DNA of 64,000 nt from Massilia sp. TS11 (GCF_022012445.1 NZ_JAKLTS010000004.1:1-64000); one strand, 5' to 3'; counted from the stretch's first letter, positions 21,117 to 28,128 are shown. A program made the numbers and translations. The notes: generated from the sequence alone by a model not told the origin.

Positions 21117-21566
21117 GTGCGAATCAGCGACGAACATCGGCTGGCGCCGATCCTCGTGTGCGGGGCCCTGAGTGCCGGCCTGGCCACCTTGGCCGCGCTG
21201 GCATATCGGACCGAGCACGCCGCCGCACTTGCACCGCTTGCGGCGGCAACGCTGGCCTTCATCGCCAGCTTCGTCCTGGGGACACTGCTGCCCACGCGCG
21301 CGCAGGCCTGGCGCTGGCTGTGGTTACTGGTCGCCGGCCTGTCCTTCCTCGCCGCGAACCTGATCTATCAGTCGATGCTCGGCTCGCCCTCGACCCTGAT
21401 CCCACAGACACGCGGCGAAAACGCCCCCGGCGTCAGCCTGTTGGTCCTGCTGGGCGAGCTGGTGTTCGGATTGGGCGGCGCGGTCCTGCTGTCGCTGTGC
21501 GGTGGCGTGGCCCTGTTGCTCGCCTGGCTGATGGGACGCAGACGACGCGCGACGATCATCCGCTGA
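21117..21566 (+). CDS. Four-helix integral membrane protein, hypothetical
   Basis: A 149-aa protein with a GTG start 12 bp after the preceding stop. Four hydrophobic segments are visible (about residues 10-28, 36-58, 65-85 and 107-138), ending in a basic tail (MGRRRRATIIR). No family recognised. It is third in the 19.4-21.6 kb run and abuts the end of the convergent DUF4336 gene. Confidence 0.7.
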   Translation: MRISDEHRLAPILVCGALSAGLATLAALAYRTEHAAALAPLAAATLAFIASFVLGTLLPTRAQAWRWLWLLVAGLSFLAANLIYQSMLGSPSTLIPQTRGENAPGVSLLVLLGELVFGLGGAVLLSLCGGVALLLAWLMGRRRRATIIR

Positions 21567-22262
21567 TCAGCGCGGGGCGGTGCTTAGCCACGCGAATGCC
21601 GATGACAGCTGGACCTTCGCGTCGTCCACCACAATCTGGTCGTGAGCGAGGATGACACGCCCGACCGGCAAGCGCAGCAAGGGCGCCACCGAGGCAGCCA
21701 GCGCTGCGCGGTCTTTGACTGCGAGCTTCATCGTGGCCGACATGCCCAATTTGCCGTAGATTCCAAGCAGGCGCCCCAGCGTACGCACCAGCCAGGACGG
21801 ATTGGGGCCGACACAGAACAGCAGGTCCGTCAGAATCAAGCTGCCGCTCGGTGCATGAAACCACACCGTTTCGTTCAACAACGGCAGCCCTTCAATGAAC
21901 TGTGGCACCAATTCCGACGCCCACGGCGTATCGTCCCTCAGCACCGGGAGATGAGCTAGGTCCGGGCGCTTTTCAGCGAGGCCCGGCGCGATCCAGCCCT
22001 GGGCATGAGGAAAGGCCGCAAGGAAGGCGGAGAAGAACAGGTGGTGGCCCTTGTTTGGCGCCACCACATAGCGCACCTCACCCAGCCGCGCCACTTCTTC
22101 ACGCAGCGCATCGGACAGGCGAATCGGCGAATGCACCCACAGTCCGCCGTCGGCCAGACGTACAAGCGTCATCCGCGTAGCGAGCTGAATGGGACCAAAG
22201 GCAAGCAATTGTTCGGAGCACCAGATGCGCCCGGGGACGACTTCAGACAGCGGCATTCTCAA
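21567..22262 (-). CDS. DUF4336 family protein
   Basis: A 231-aa protein matching DUF4336, a metallo-beta-lactamase-like fold that has lost most metal ligands. Typical segments are seen: WVHSPIRLSDAL, VVAPNKGHHLFF and GWIAPGL. The start could be 22262 or the Met two codons later (22256). Function unknown. No linked gene explains it. Confidence 0.82.
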   Translation of the reverse strand: MRMPLSEVVPGRIWCSEQLLAFGPIQLATRMTLVRLADGGLWVHSPIRLSDALREEVARLGEVRYVVAPNKGHHLFFSAFLAAFPHAQGWIAPGLAEKRPDLAHLPVLRDDTPWASELVPQFIEGLPLLNETVWFHAPSGSLILTDLLFCVGPNPSWLVRTLGRLLGIYGKLGMSATMKLAVKDRAALAASVAPLLRLPVGRVILAHDQIVVDDAKVQLSSAFAWLSTAPR

Positions 22263-22342
22263 AGTTCACTTTTTAATCAAGCTGCAGATTTTTAAGGCGG
22301 GCGAATACGAAACACGCGGCGTGGATAATCGTGACAAACGAC

Positions 22343-22843
22343 CTAAAGCTGGTAGCTCACCTTGGAATCGTGGAGCTGGACTTTACCCGACGCCTGCAAG
22401 GCCGCGACAATCGCCTCCACTTCAGCGGAAGCAATTCCGGGAAACAGCGTGGCGATGCTGTTGGTGAGCGTCTTCAGCGTGCGCGGTTTGGCGGCCTTGC
22501 GCGCCACCAGATTTTCCACCACTAGCTGGAACTTCGCCTCAGGACCGGGCCGCGGATTTTGCGTAGCGGCTGGCGGGCTATCGGCGCCGCGCGAGGGATT
22601 AGGACATTTGAAATCGCCGCGCTGATTCAACACGACGCGAAATTTATCCTTCAGCGACATGCTGCCCAAGAGCGCATTCACCGCCTTACAGCAAGCGACG
22701 CAATTGCCATCCGCATTCGAGCCGCCATGCGCCGACGCCAGCAAATGCTCAACGCTGGCCTCGGCCCGCTGAAGCGGCAGATCGCAGAAGAAGCAACGTC
22801 CGCCTTGGACAAACAGAAGCCGATCAAGCGGTGTGGTAGGCAT
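22343..22843 (-). CDS. HNH-like zinc-finger protein
   Basis: A 166-aa protein. Residues 15-60 form an HNH-like zinc module: CFFC, then SVEHLLA, then GNCVACC, so two Cys pairs surround an E-H motif. The last about 70 residues are Lys-rich and helical, with no known domain. The fold is typical of small HNH nucleases, but the central motif is EH rather than a clear DH, so catalysis is uncertain. It starts 21 bp after the stop of the upstream VOC gene and is likely in one operon with it. Confidence 0.7.
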   Translation of the reverse strand: MPTTPLDRLLFVQGGRCFFCDLPLQRAEASVEHLLASAHGGSNADGNCVACCKAVNALLGSMSLKDKFRVVLNQRGDFKCPNPSRGADSPPAATQNPRPGPEAKFQLVVENLVARKAAKPRTLKTLTNSIATLFPGIASAEVEAIVAALQASGKVQLHDSKVSYQL

Positions 22844-22864
22844 GGGGTTCCGATCTCCCGCAGA

Positions 22865-23239
22865 TTATTTCTGAATGACCTGGCCGATGCGCAGCAGGTT
22901 GCCATCCGGGTCGACCACGGCAAATTCGCGCAGGCCCCAGGGTTTATCTTCCAGCAGATCCATACGCGGGATGCCCCGCCGCGGCAACTGCGCCGCAGCA
23001 AAGTCCCGATACAGGGTTTCCACATCGCCGACGCGCAGATAGCAGCCCGCGAAGGAATGCTCCGGCACCAGGTCCTTATGCAGGAAAAAGTGCAGCTCTA
23101 TGTCGCCGCGGCACAGAATGGCATACGCATCGTTAAACGAATGCGCGTCACCTTCAAAGCCGAGCCGCCGGTAAAAGGCCAGCGTCGCGCCAATCGACCG
23201 GCTGGGCAGAATGGGAATCGCTAGATCGTGGGCTTGCAT
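22865..23239 (-). CDS. VOC family protein (bleomycin-resistance-like)
   Basis: A 124-aa protein of the glyoxalase/bleomycin resistance/dioxygenase superfamily. It carries AIPILPSRSIGATLAFYRRL, ELHFFLHKD and the C-terminal VVDPDGNLLRIGQ. The start at 23239 was chosen because AAAGGA lies upstream; the in-frame codons further up lack a site. It resembles drug-binding ShBle-type proteins, but resistance cannot be claimed from sequence. It is co-oriented with the HNH-like gene downstream. Confidence 0.85.
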   Translation of the reverse strand: MQAHDLAIPILPSRSIGATLAFYRRLGFEGDAHSFNDAYAILCRGDIELHFFLHKDLVPEHSFAGCYLRVGDVETLYRDFAAAQLPRRGIPRMDLLEDKPWGLREFAVVDPDGNLLRIGQVIQK

Positions 23240-23482
23240 GTTGTTCCTTTCGGCTTGCGTCATTTGGAGCGGCTGATAAGCAATCACTCCTACCCGTCAC
23301 GTTACAGAGACAATTAGGCCGGCAACCATTTCGGCGGCGTCACTATCAAGCAAACCATCGCCGCATTATGCAGTGCATCTGCAGCGAATGCGGCAACATT
23401 CGACATTAGTTCGCAAGTGTATGGAATCAGCAGCGCCGGAGGTGTCCGCAGGAAATCCAAGTTGGACGAAAGGCATCCGCTC

Positions 23483-23659
23483 TCACCTTTTGTGAGGCCA
23501 AAGAGCTGACGCTGCGCCAGCGAAAGCGCCAACAAATCCGGCGCGATACCAGTCGACCTCTGACGATGCGCCGATGTAGCCGGTGTACAAAATCGTACCA
23601 AGAGCGGCGCCAAGGGCTATGAATAGACTTTGGGGCAAGCGTTTGAATTTAATCTCCAT
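23483..23659 (-). CDS. Small cassette membrane protein (58 aa)
   Basis: A short gene reading MEIKFKRLPQSLFIALGA and onward, with two hydrophobic stretches (about 9-30 and 41-54) and the end WPHKR. It begins 6 bp inside an attC site, as expected for the first codons of a mobile cassette. A longer overlapping reading frame (23314-23613, same strand, other frame) has low-complexity content and a worse start. No family recognised. It is probably the last preserved cassette of the left array. Confidence 0.5.
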   Translation of the reverse strand: MEIKFKRLPQSLFIALGAALGTILYTGYIGASSEVDWYRAGFVGAFAGAASALWPHKR

Positions 23660-23665
23660 ATTTAG

Positions 23666-23725
23666 GCCAAACGTACGGGATAAGCGGCGCGGTTTAGCGC
23701 GGCCGAATTAATTGAATGGTTGGGC
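23666..23725 (-). other. attC-like site 1 (left array)
   Basis: A 60-bp element with outer core boxes GCCAAAC and GTTGGGC enclosing an imperfect inner inverted repeat (GCGGCGCGG/GCGCGGCCG). It lies between the 93-aa zinc-ribbon gene (upstream in cassette direction) and the 58-aa gene. One outer box deviates from GTTRRRY by one base. Confidence 0.65.
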
Positions 23726-23748
23726 AATTTTCTATACATGCTCGGCAG

Positions 23749-24030
23749 CTAGTGTGATCTGGGAGCGATGGGCACCCAAAACAAATGCAACAGAATCATG
23801 GCAATCCCACCGAGCATGGCTAACGCCATAGTCATCAAGAATGAACCCATGTGCGGACCTATCGCCATACTCAAAAGAAATGGAACCATGGCGATCGATG
23901 ATGTCCACTTCACTGAAACAGCCCCCCCGCAACGAGCGCATGTGACAGATCGGGCGGGACCCACCATCATTTTTCTCCAGCTGGACATTGCTTGAGCCCC
24001 GCAATGCGGACAAGTTAGTTTCGGTTCCAT
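23749..24030 (-). CDS. Cassette protein: zinc ribbon plus two transmembrane helices
   Basis: A 93-aa protein. The N-terminus holds a zinc ribbon, CPHCGAQAMSSW then CARCGG, and the C-terminal half has two transmembrane helices (about 46-62 and 66-86). The start at 24030 has AGGA eight bases upstream. It is bounded by attC-like sites on both sides, so it is one gene cassette. The role is unknown; the zinc ribbon would face the cytoplasm. Confidence 0.75.
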   Translation of the reverse strand: MEPKLTCPHCGAQAMSSWRKMMVGPARSVTCARCGGAVSVKWTSSIAMVPFLLSMAIGPHMGSFLMTMALAMLGGIAMILLHLFWVPIAPRSH

Positions 24031-24047
24031 TGAATCCTCATGGTAAA

Positions 24048-24103
24048 GCGCAACGTCTCAATTTAGCCGCGCCGAAGGGGCCGGCTGGAATGCATGGTTG
24101 GGC
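24048..24103 (-). other. attC-like site 2 (left array)
   Basis: A 56-bp element with core boxes GCGCAAC and GTTGGGC and an inner repeat (AGCCGCGCC/GGGGCCGGCT). It lies 15 bp after the stop codon of the DUF6429 cassette gene and 17 bp before the start of the zinc-ribbon gene, which fits a cassette boundary. Confidence 0.65.
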
Positions 24104-24118
24104 AAACACGGTGCGTCA

Positions 24119-24355
24119 TTACTTGCCATTACCGCTCCCAAAGAGTTGCACGAGCAATCGAGTGGACTCGGCCATGCCGCGTTCAGTGAGTGCCACAGAT
24201 TTCGCCTTTCCGACGGGCTCGGAAATCAACCCTTTTGCATGGAGGCGATTCATTGCATCCCAATCAAAAGTCTTCCACACTCTATCGCCGTCGTGGAGGC
24301 AGAGCTGCAACAGCGCGAGTATCGCGTCGTCGATTTTTTCGAGGTCAAGATTCAC
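24119..24355 (-). CDS. DUF6429-like cassette protein
   Basis: A 78-aa protein with a GTG start. It reads as a small winged-helix-like protein: KIDDAILALLQLCLHDGDR, then FDWDAMNRLHAKGLI, then SVALTERGM. This pattern is typical of DUF6429, a small family common in proteobacteria and in mobile cassettes. Function is unknown; the fold suggests a nucleic-acid or protein interaction. The opposite strand also has an open frame here, but it lacks this family match. Confidence 0.78.
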   Translation of the reverse strand: MNLDLEKIDDAILALLQLCLHDGDRVWKTFDWDAMNRLHAKGLISEPVGKAKSVALTERGMAESTRLLVQLFGSGNGK

Positions 24356-24370
24356 AGAACGCCTCCTCGC

Positions 24371-24458
24371 GCCTAATGTTCAAGCTAACCGGCACGACAA
24401 AGCGCAGCGTTGGCGTGTCCAGCGAGCAAAGCGAGCGAGGTTGAACATGTTGTTAGGC
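24371..24458 (-). other. attC-like site 3 (left array)
   Basis: An 88-bp element with core boxes GCCTAAT and GTTAGGC and internal repeats (CTAACCGG and AGCGAGC motifs). The left box ends AAT instead of the invariant AAC, which would affect the crossover triplet in the cassette orientation. The TTA inside GTTAGGC supplies the stop codon of the 188-aa gene. Confidence 0.7.
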
Positions 24459-25019
24459 ATTCCCGACATACGCCACGGCCCCGACTTCCCTGGAACAAAA
24501 ACCAAGTCCCCTGGCTTCATAGAGTAGAAAGATAGCCTTAACTACCGGGCGAGCTAGTTGGAGCTCTGCACAGATTGTTTCGCCGCGCAGCCACTGTCCT
24601 TGCTTGCAGTCTTCTAGCATTTGCAAAAGCGCATCCATCTTCGCTTGGTCCTCATAGAGTGCGCACAAATACACAACGTACTTGGGGTCTTGTACGGAGA
24701 TTCCGTTGACGTATTTTGCCCCAATTGCGTGTGACCCGACGATATACCCCTGCGATTCGAGGATAGCAAGCGGCTTGCCGTATTTTGAGTAAAACTCTTC
24801 GTCAAAAACGACTCTGGAAGTATCGGAATTGACCAAGGCCCGATAGATGTTTTCCGAGACTTCGCGAATTTGCGGATGAAGTGACGAAATCGGATCTTCG
24901 AGCGAACGCAGCCGCTTCTGGATGGCTGCTGAATCAATCTCAGTCTGAATTTGGATCAATGTCGGAACGAACGGAAGTGAAGATCCGACGATGCGCGCAA
25001 TAGACATTAGCCATTTCAT
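24453..25019 (-). CDS. Cassette protein, hypothetical, 188 aa
   Basis: A 188-aa protein. An N-terminal hydrophobic segment (MKWLMSIARIVGSSLPFVP) may be a membrane anchor or signal. The remainder is a helical domain containing YGKPLAILESQGYI and LLQMLEDCKQGQW. That part looks like a winged-helix arrangement, but no family was recognised. Its stop codon is formed by the attC core box, a common cassette feature. Its codon use is less GC-biased than the surrounding core genes. Confidence 0.72.
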   Translation of the reverse strand: MKWLMSIARIVGSSLPFVPTLIQIQTEIDSAAIQKRLRSLEDPISSLHPQIREVSENIYRALVNSDTSRVVFDEEFYSKYGKPLAILESQGYIVGSHAIGAKYVNGISVQDPKYVVYLCALYEDQAKMDALLQMLEDCKQGQWLRGETICAELQLARPVVKAIFLLYEARGLGFCSREVGAVAYVGNA

Positions 25020-25037
25020 GGTGATTTCCCTCTTAAG

Positions 25038-25101
25038 GCCTAATGTCCACGCTAACCGGACGTCCGCTTGTGGGCGGTCCGTGTTGGGCGAGAGGTTATG
25101 C
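25038..25101 (-). other. attC-like site 4 (left array)
   Basis: A 64-bp element with outer boxes GCCTAAT and GTTATGC and inner boxes CGCTAAC/GTTGGGCG flanking a CCGGACGTCCGC hairpin. Like site 3, its left box ends AAT. The 182-aa gene reads into this element before stopping. Confidence 0.68.
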
Positions 25102-25600
25102 GTTTTTCAGCTTCGGTAGCCTTTGGCTCGTTTAGCTCTGGATGTTCTACGCCAAAGCACGTTGCCGATATGTAGCCACAGATGTAATCAACAACCTTGC
25201 GAAGTAGGGCAGCCTCGTCGAACTTGGCGTCGCGCTTAAAGCGTGTGAAGTTCTTTCCTAAAGGGCTGCCAATCCTTGTGATATCACCTTCAGTGATCTT
25301 CTTGTGCAACTCGTGGGCACACTGGTTCCGAAGTTTGTTGAGATTCCGAAGGGACGAAACTATGGGGTCGGAGAGGCACTCTAGAGCTTCTGCGAGAACC
25401 AACTTCTGGTGGTAGTTAAGGTTCCCATTTTCAATGACCTTGTCTCCACGTGGTAGCCGGAAGTTAATTAGACGTTCGAGTAAGTTTTCCGAAAAGAGAT
25501 GGGCTCGCAGAATAAGCATTATTGGATCTTTCTCTGCCCCAATTGCCTGTTGGAATTTTTCAAATTCCTTTTTCTTTCCAAGTTCCTCTAGATTATCCAT
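25052..25600 (-). CDS. HEPN-like cassette protein, 182 aa
   Basis: A 182-aa mostly helical protein. The start at 25600 has AGGAGA eight bases upstream. It contains RNQCAH (R91 to H96), matching the RX4-6H motif of HEPN ribonuclease or DUF4145-like domains, within LRNLNKLRNQCAHELHKK. HEPN proteins are often RNases in toxin-antitoxin or defence systems, but no antitoxin is adjacent. The last 15 or so codons run into attC site 4, so the C-terminal tail is encoded by the recombination site. The HEPN call is an inference from motif and helicity. Confidence 0.68.
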   Translation of the reverse strand: MDNLEELGKKKEFEKFQQAIGAEKDPIMLILRAHLFSENLLERLINFRLPRGDKVIENGNLNYHQKLVLAEALECLSDPIVSSLRNLNKLRNQCAHELHKKITEGDITRIGSPLGKNFTRFKRDAKFDEAALLRKVVDYICGYISATCFGVEHPELNEPKATEAEKRITSRPTRTAHKRTSG

Positions 25601-25626
25601 GCGGCAATTCTCCTGGGAATGAATAC

Positions 25627-25692
25627 GCATAACGTTCAAGGTCAGGGGCCGGGCGCGGCTTTATGCGCCTGGTCCCCTGCGCCGCAGGGCTA
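25627..25692 (-). other. Degenerate attC-like site 5 (left array)
   Basis: The left box is GCATAAC. The right box is degenerate (GGGCTAGCC) and contains the stop codon of the 198-aa gene. The interior has a strong hairpin, CAGGGGCC with GGTCCCCTG. Its position exactly between two cassette genes supports the call despite the poor right box. Confidence 0.5.
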
Positions 25693-26286
25693 GCCCTGCA
25701 CTGCAAGGTCGAATTCTTCAATTGACTTCCAATCGTGCGCCTCGATGTCTTTGACGGTCCAACATCCCTGGGCGGAGTAGAACAAGAGGTAAGCGAAGCC
25801 GTGATACTTCTCATAGAACTGTCCAAGAGGTAGCTCGTCCTTTGGCGAAGAGCGCTTTGTGCTTGCGTGAGCCGTTCTATTTCTAATCTTTCTGAACTGT
25901 GTCCCGAACTCGGTAGGGACTTCCACTTGATAGACGGAGATGTGATTTTCCCAGGACGGCGCGTAACCACCATTGATCGTGTCAACTCTGTTCTTCAGCA
26001 GCTTCTTAACTTCACAGTTGAATATTTTGTCGAGCACTTTTCCTTGTAAATCTTCAGTGTTTCGGAGGTCACGCTTGATACAACCGACATAGAACTCATA
26101 GAGATGGTGAAGAAAACTGGCATAGGCATCGTGGCACCGTATCTTTATGGCCTTTTCGCGGCGCCCCATAATGTTCATCTTTGCCAAGGCAGCGAATCGT
26201 TCAAAGCTGTCCTTGCAGAGAACAAGCTCGTGAACGAGCGTTGTCGTAAGCGCCTGATCTGTTTCATCGCCAATTTCAAACTTCAT
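25690..26286 (-). CDS. HEPN/RX4H-containing cassette protein, 198 aa
   Basis: A 198-aa mainly helical protein with FRKIRNRTAHAS, giving R135 to H140 as an RX4H motif like that of HEPN domains. A conserved-looking cysteine/aromatic region follows (FYEKYHGFAYLLFYSAQGCW). It is unrelated in overall sequence to the neighbouring 182-aa cassette protein, although both have the RX4H motif in a similar helix. Function is unknown; an RNase or defence role is possible but unproven. Confidence 0.68.
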   Translation of the reverse strand: MKFEIGDETDQALTTTLVHELVLCKDSFERFAALAKMNIMGRREKAIKIRCHDAYASFLHHLYEFYVGCIKRDLRNTEDLQGKVLDKIFNCEVKKLLKNRVDTINGGYAPSWENHISVYQVEVPTEFGTQFRKIRNRTAHASTKRSSPKDELPLGQFYEKYHGFAYLLFYSAQGCWTVKDIEAHDWKSIEEFDLAVQG

Positions 26287-26330
26287 GGTTCATGTGCAAT
26301 AGCAGGGTTAGAGAGCCGATAGGTGTGGAG

Positions 26331-26402
26331 GGCTAACGTGTGCAATAACCGGCGGCTGGAGCGCGCAGCGCGTAAGCCGTCCGGTTGATTGAATGGTTGG
26401 AC
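26331..26402 (-). other. attC-like site 6 (left array)
   Basis: A 72-bp element with core boxes GGCTAAC and GTTGGAC and an interior ATAACCGGCGGCT / AGCCGTCCGGTTGAT inverted repeat, very similar to the sites of the right array. It lies 4 bp after the stop of the 113-aa membrane protein gene. Confidence 0.82.
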
Positions 26403-26406
26403 AAAA

Positions 26407-26748
26407 TCATGGCGAATCTCCTGCGCTGAACTTGGCACTTAAAGCGATGCCCAGCAATACAATTAGCATTGAAAAGCCGAAGCCAAGAGCGCCAAGTTTA
26501 GAGAGCCTACTTTGCAAAGCTTGACGTGCCGCTAGAGCCAAGGCCCCAAAGAACAAGACATAGAAAGTAATTGTTAAGGTAGTAACCACGGGCGCCGCGT
26601 AACCAGAGCCGCATGTGAGCTCTTTCCCGCCATCATTAACCGGAGCGCAGAAAAGCGATGGCGAAAATGTCTCGAGCACGAAAAACGATCCGATAGCTGT
26701 GCCAAAGACGACTACAGGTAACCATCCGGAGAGCGTGCTTCGATTCAT
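26407..26748 (-). CDS. Cassette membrane protein, 113 aa
   Basis: A 113-aa protein with three hydrophobic helices (about 10-28, 53-78 and 87-105). A loop between the first two has two cysteines (FCAPVNDGG and LTCGSGY) that could be disulfide-bonded outside the cytoplasm. The start at 26748 is the Met just inside the attI-like leader. It is the first cassette of the left array, closest to the presumed promoter. No family recognised. Confidence 0.68.
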   Translation of the reverse strand: MNRSTLSGWLPVVVFGTAIGSFFVLETFSPSLFCAPVNDGGKELTCGSGYAAPVVTTLTITFYVLFFGALALAARQALQSRLSKLGALGFGFSMLIVLLGIALSAKFSAGDSP

Positions 26749-26754
26749 GCGGCA

Positions 26755-26898
26755 GTCCAACGTGTAATAGCTACCCGAAACGGTGCAGTTCTTTCCGACA
26801 AAAGCATGTAGCTCCTACTCGGAAATGAATTCAATTTCAGCAATATTAATATTTGATTTCAATTTATCACACCCTAAAGCCATACCGCAAACACCCCT
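26755..26898 (-). promoter_or_regulatory. attI-like leader of the left cassette array
   Basis: The stretch from GTCCAAC (26755-26761) to about 26898 is gene-free and lies directly before the first cassette. It aligns without gaps with 57880-58023 at the head of the right array. The first 45 positions match at 33 (including GGTGCA and TTTCCGAC), and the last 39 match at 32 (CAATTTA, CACACCCTAA, GCAAACAC). Conservation at the head of both arrays suggests an attI site and/or the cassette promoter. No integrase gene adjoins it; luxR occupies the expected place. Confidence 0.5.
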
Positions 26899-27092
26899 CC
26901 TCCTCTGCTGCCAGAATTGCGGGCCGTTTCCACACAGCAGATTTGGGCATTGCCCATGTCGCCGCGTTTTTAACCTTGTAGGCAAGCCGGCTAGGCACTT
27001 GCCGCAAATCTCACGAATAACCACGGCAATAAATCCCGCAAAACCCGGTCGCCCAACTTTCTTTCCAGTTTGTATTAAAGAACCACATTTCA

Positions 27093-27130
27093 CAACCGAA
27101 AACATTTTCGTATTTGCATTATTTCGGTTG
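27093..27130. promoter_or_regulatory. Inverted repeats upstream of luxR
   Basis: A perfect 9-bp inverted repeat, CAACCGAAA (27093-27101) and TTTCGGTTG (27122-27130), encloses a shorter palindrome CGAAAACATTTTCG (27097-27110). It ends 14 bp before the luxR start codon, just ahead of its GGAGA ribosome-binding site. It could be an operator or a 5' leader hairpin controlling luxR. Confidence 0.5.
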
Positions 27131-27144
27131 ACTGGAGAGAAACA

Positions 27145-27870
27145 ATGTTGACGATGGATGATCTGCTCGCTTTGTTCAGTGCAACCAATGAACAGCATTG
27201 GAGCCAGATGCTCTTCAAGCTGGCGCGCAAATGTGGCTTCGACCATGCTTTGTTCGGGGTGATCCCCAATCGCAATACCCCTTTGCATGCGGCCTACCTC
27301 GCCAGCAATTACCCGAGCGAATGGCGCCAGACTTACGACCGCAAACAACTGCATTACGTCGATCCCACCGTCAGCCATTGCCTGCACAGCAGCTTGCCGA
27401 TCGTCTGGAAGCCGTCGATCTTTCTCGGCGAGCGTCAGTGCGCCCTCTACGAACAGGCCGCCGGCTATGGCCTGCGGTCGGGTGTCAGCCTGCCGCTGCA
27501 TGGGGCGGGCGGCCAATTTGGGGTCTTGAGCTTCGTCGGGCCCGACGCCGAACATCTGGGTCGCCAGGGCAATCTGCAGGAGTTGGCCATGCTGTGTTTG
27601 CTGCGCGACTATGCGCTCGAATCGGCCCAGCGCTTTGTCGATCCCAAACCCGATCAGGTTCAGGACGGCATCAATCTGACCGAACGCGAGCTTGAATGCC
27701 TGCGCTGGGCCATGCTGGGCAAGTCCTCGTGGGAGATTTCGCGTATCCTGCGCCGCTCCGAAGCAACGATTAATTTTCACCTGTCGAACACGAAGAAGAA
27801 GTTCGACGTTCAAACGCGCCAGCAGGCGGTTGTGAAAGCCATCAAACTCGGCCTGCTAATGCCGGCCTGA
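27145..27870 (+). CDS. LuxR-family acyl-homoserine-lactone receptor
   Basis: A 241-aa transcription factor. The N-terminal autoinducer-binding domain has the conserved ligand residues W60, Y64, D73, P74 and W88 (in YPSEWRQTYD, YVDP and IVWKP). The C-terminal LuxR HTH runs from about 175 to 236 (LTERELECLRWAMLGKSSW then ATINFHLSNTKKK). It should bind an acyl-homoserine lactone made by the nearby LuxI and regulate genes through lux-box-like sites. Its end overlaps the opposite-strand HTH gene by 15 bp. Confidence 0.95.
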   Translation: MLTMDDLLALFSATNEQHWSQMLFKLARKCGFDHALFGVIPNRNTPLHAAYLASNYPSEWRQTYDRKQLHYVDPTVSHCLHSSLPIVWKPSIFLGERQCALYEQAAGYGLRSGVSLPLHGAGGQFGVLSFVGPDAEHLGRQGNLQELAMLCLLRDYALESAQRFVDPKPDQVQDGINLTERELECLRWAMLGKSSWEISRILRRSEATINFHLSNTKKKFDVQTRQQAVVKAIKLGLLMPA

Positions 27871-28089
27871 ACTGTCGCCTTCCATGCTGCGGCGCTGCGC
27901 CGCGTCCAGATCGGCATCGCTGACGGCATCGGCCACATACAAGGCAATCAGGATCGCCAGCGAGGGCGCAAGCACGCCGCCTTGCTCGATACGGCTTCCG
28001 CAAGATTGGGTCACGCCAAAGCGGCGCCAGAAGTCCGCCTGGGTCTCGCAGCGCGATTTGCGCAGCGCACGTATTTGTTCCCCGTTCAT
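27856..28089 (-). CDS. HTH (XRE/RsaL-like) repressor candidate between luxR and luxI
   Basis: A 77-aa protein with an N-terminal helix-turn-helix (IRALRKSRCETQADFWRRFG then SRIEQG). It is transcribed opposite to luxR and luxI, between them. This is the arrangement of rsaL in Pseudomonas lasR-rsaL-lasI, where RsaL represses the synthase gene. A perfect 8-bp inverted repeat directly abuts its start codon and lies upstream of luxI, a fitting operator for self- and luxI control. The RsaL-like role is inferred from position and fold, not demonstrated. Confidence 0.75.
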   Translation of the reverse strand: MNGEQIRALRKSRCETQADFWRRFGVTQSCGSRIEQGGVLAPSLAILIALYVADAVSDADLDAAQRRSMEGDSSGRH

Positions 28090-28112
28090 GGTGACAGTCT
28101 AACGCTGTCACC
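28090..28112. promoter_or_regulatory. Perfect inverted repeat GGTGACAG-N7-CTGTCACC
   Basis: Two perfect 8-bp arms are separated by 7 bp, lying immediately upstream of the HTH gene start and about 95 bp upstream of luxI. The symmetry and position fit an operator for the HTH protein or for LuxR. Confidence 0.7.
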
Positions 28113-28128
28113 TGTCGCCTCGCCGCCC

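Noticed and set aside
22343-23239. HNH-like and VOC genes as additional cassettes
   Set aside because: They have the same orientation as the array, but no attC-like element separates or flanks them, so they are treated as ordinary chromosomal or island genes.
23314-23613. A 99-aa minus-strand frame in the left array
   Set aside because: It overlaps the better-placed 58-aa frame and crosses a probable degenerate attC; its composition shows no domain or good start.
24098-24376. A 92-aa plus-strand frame opposite the DUF6429 gene
   Set aside because: The minus strand matches a known small family, ends beside an attC and agrees with the direction of all other cassettes.
22343-27144. Integron integrase gene
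   Set aside because: No tyrosine recombinase motif was found on either strand near either attI-like leader; luxR lies where intI would be expected on the left.
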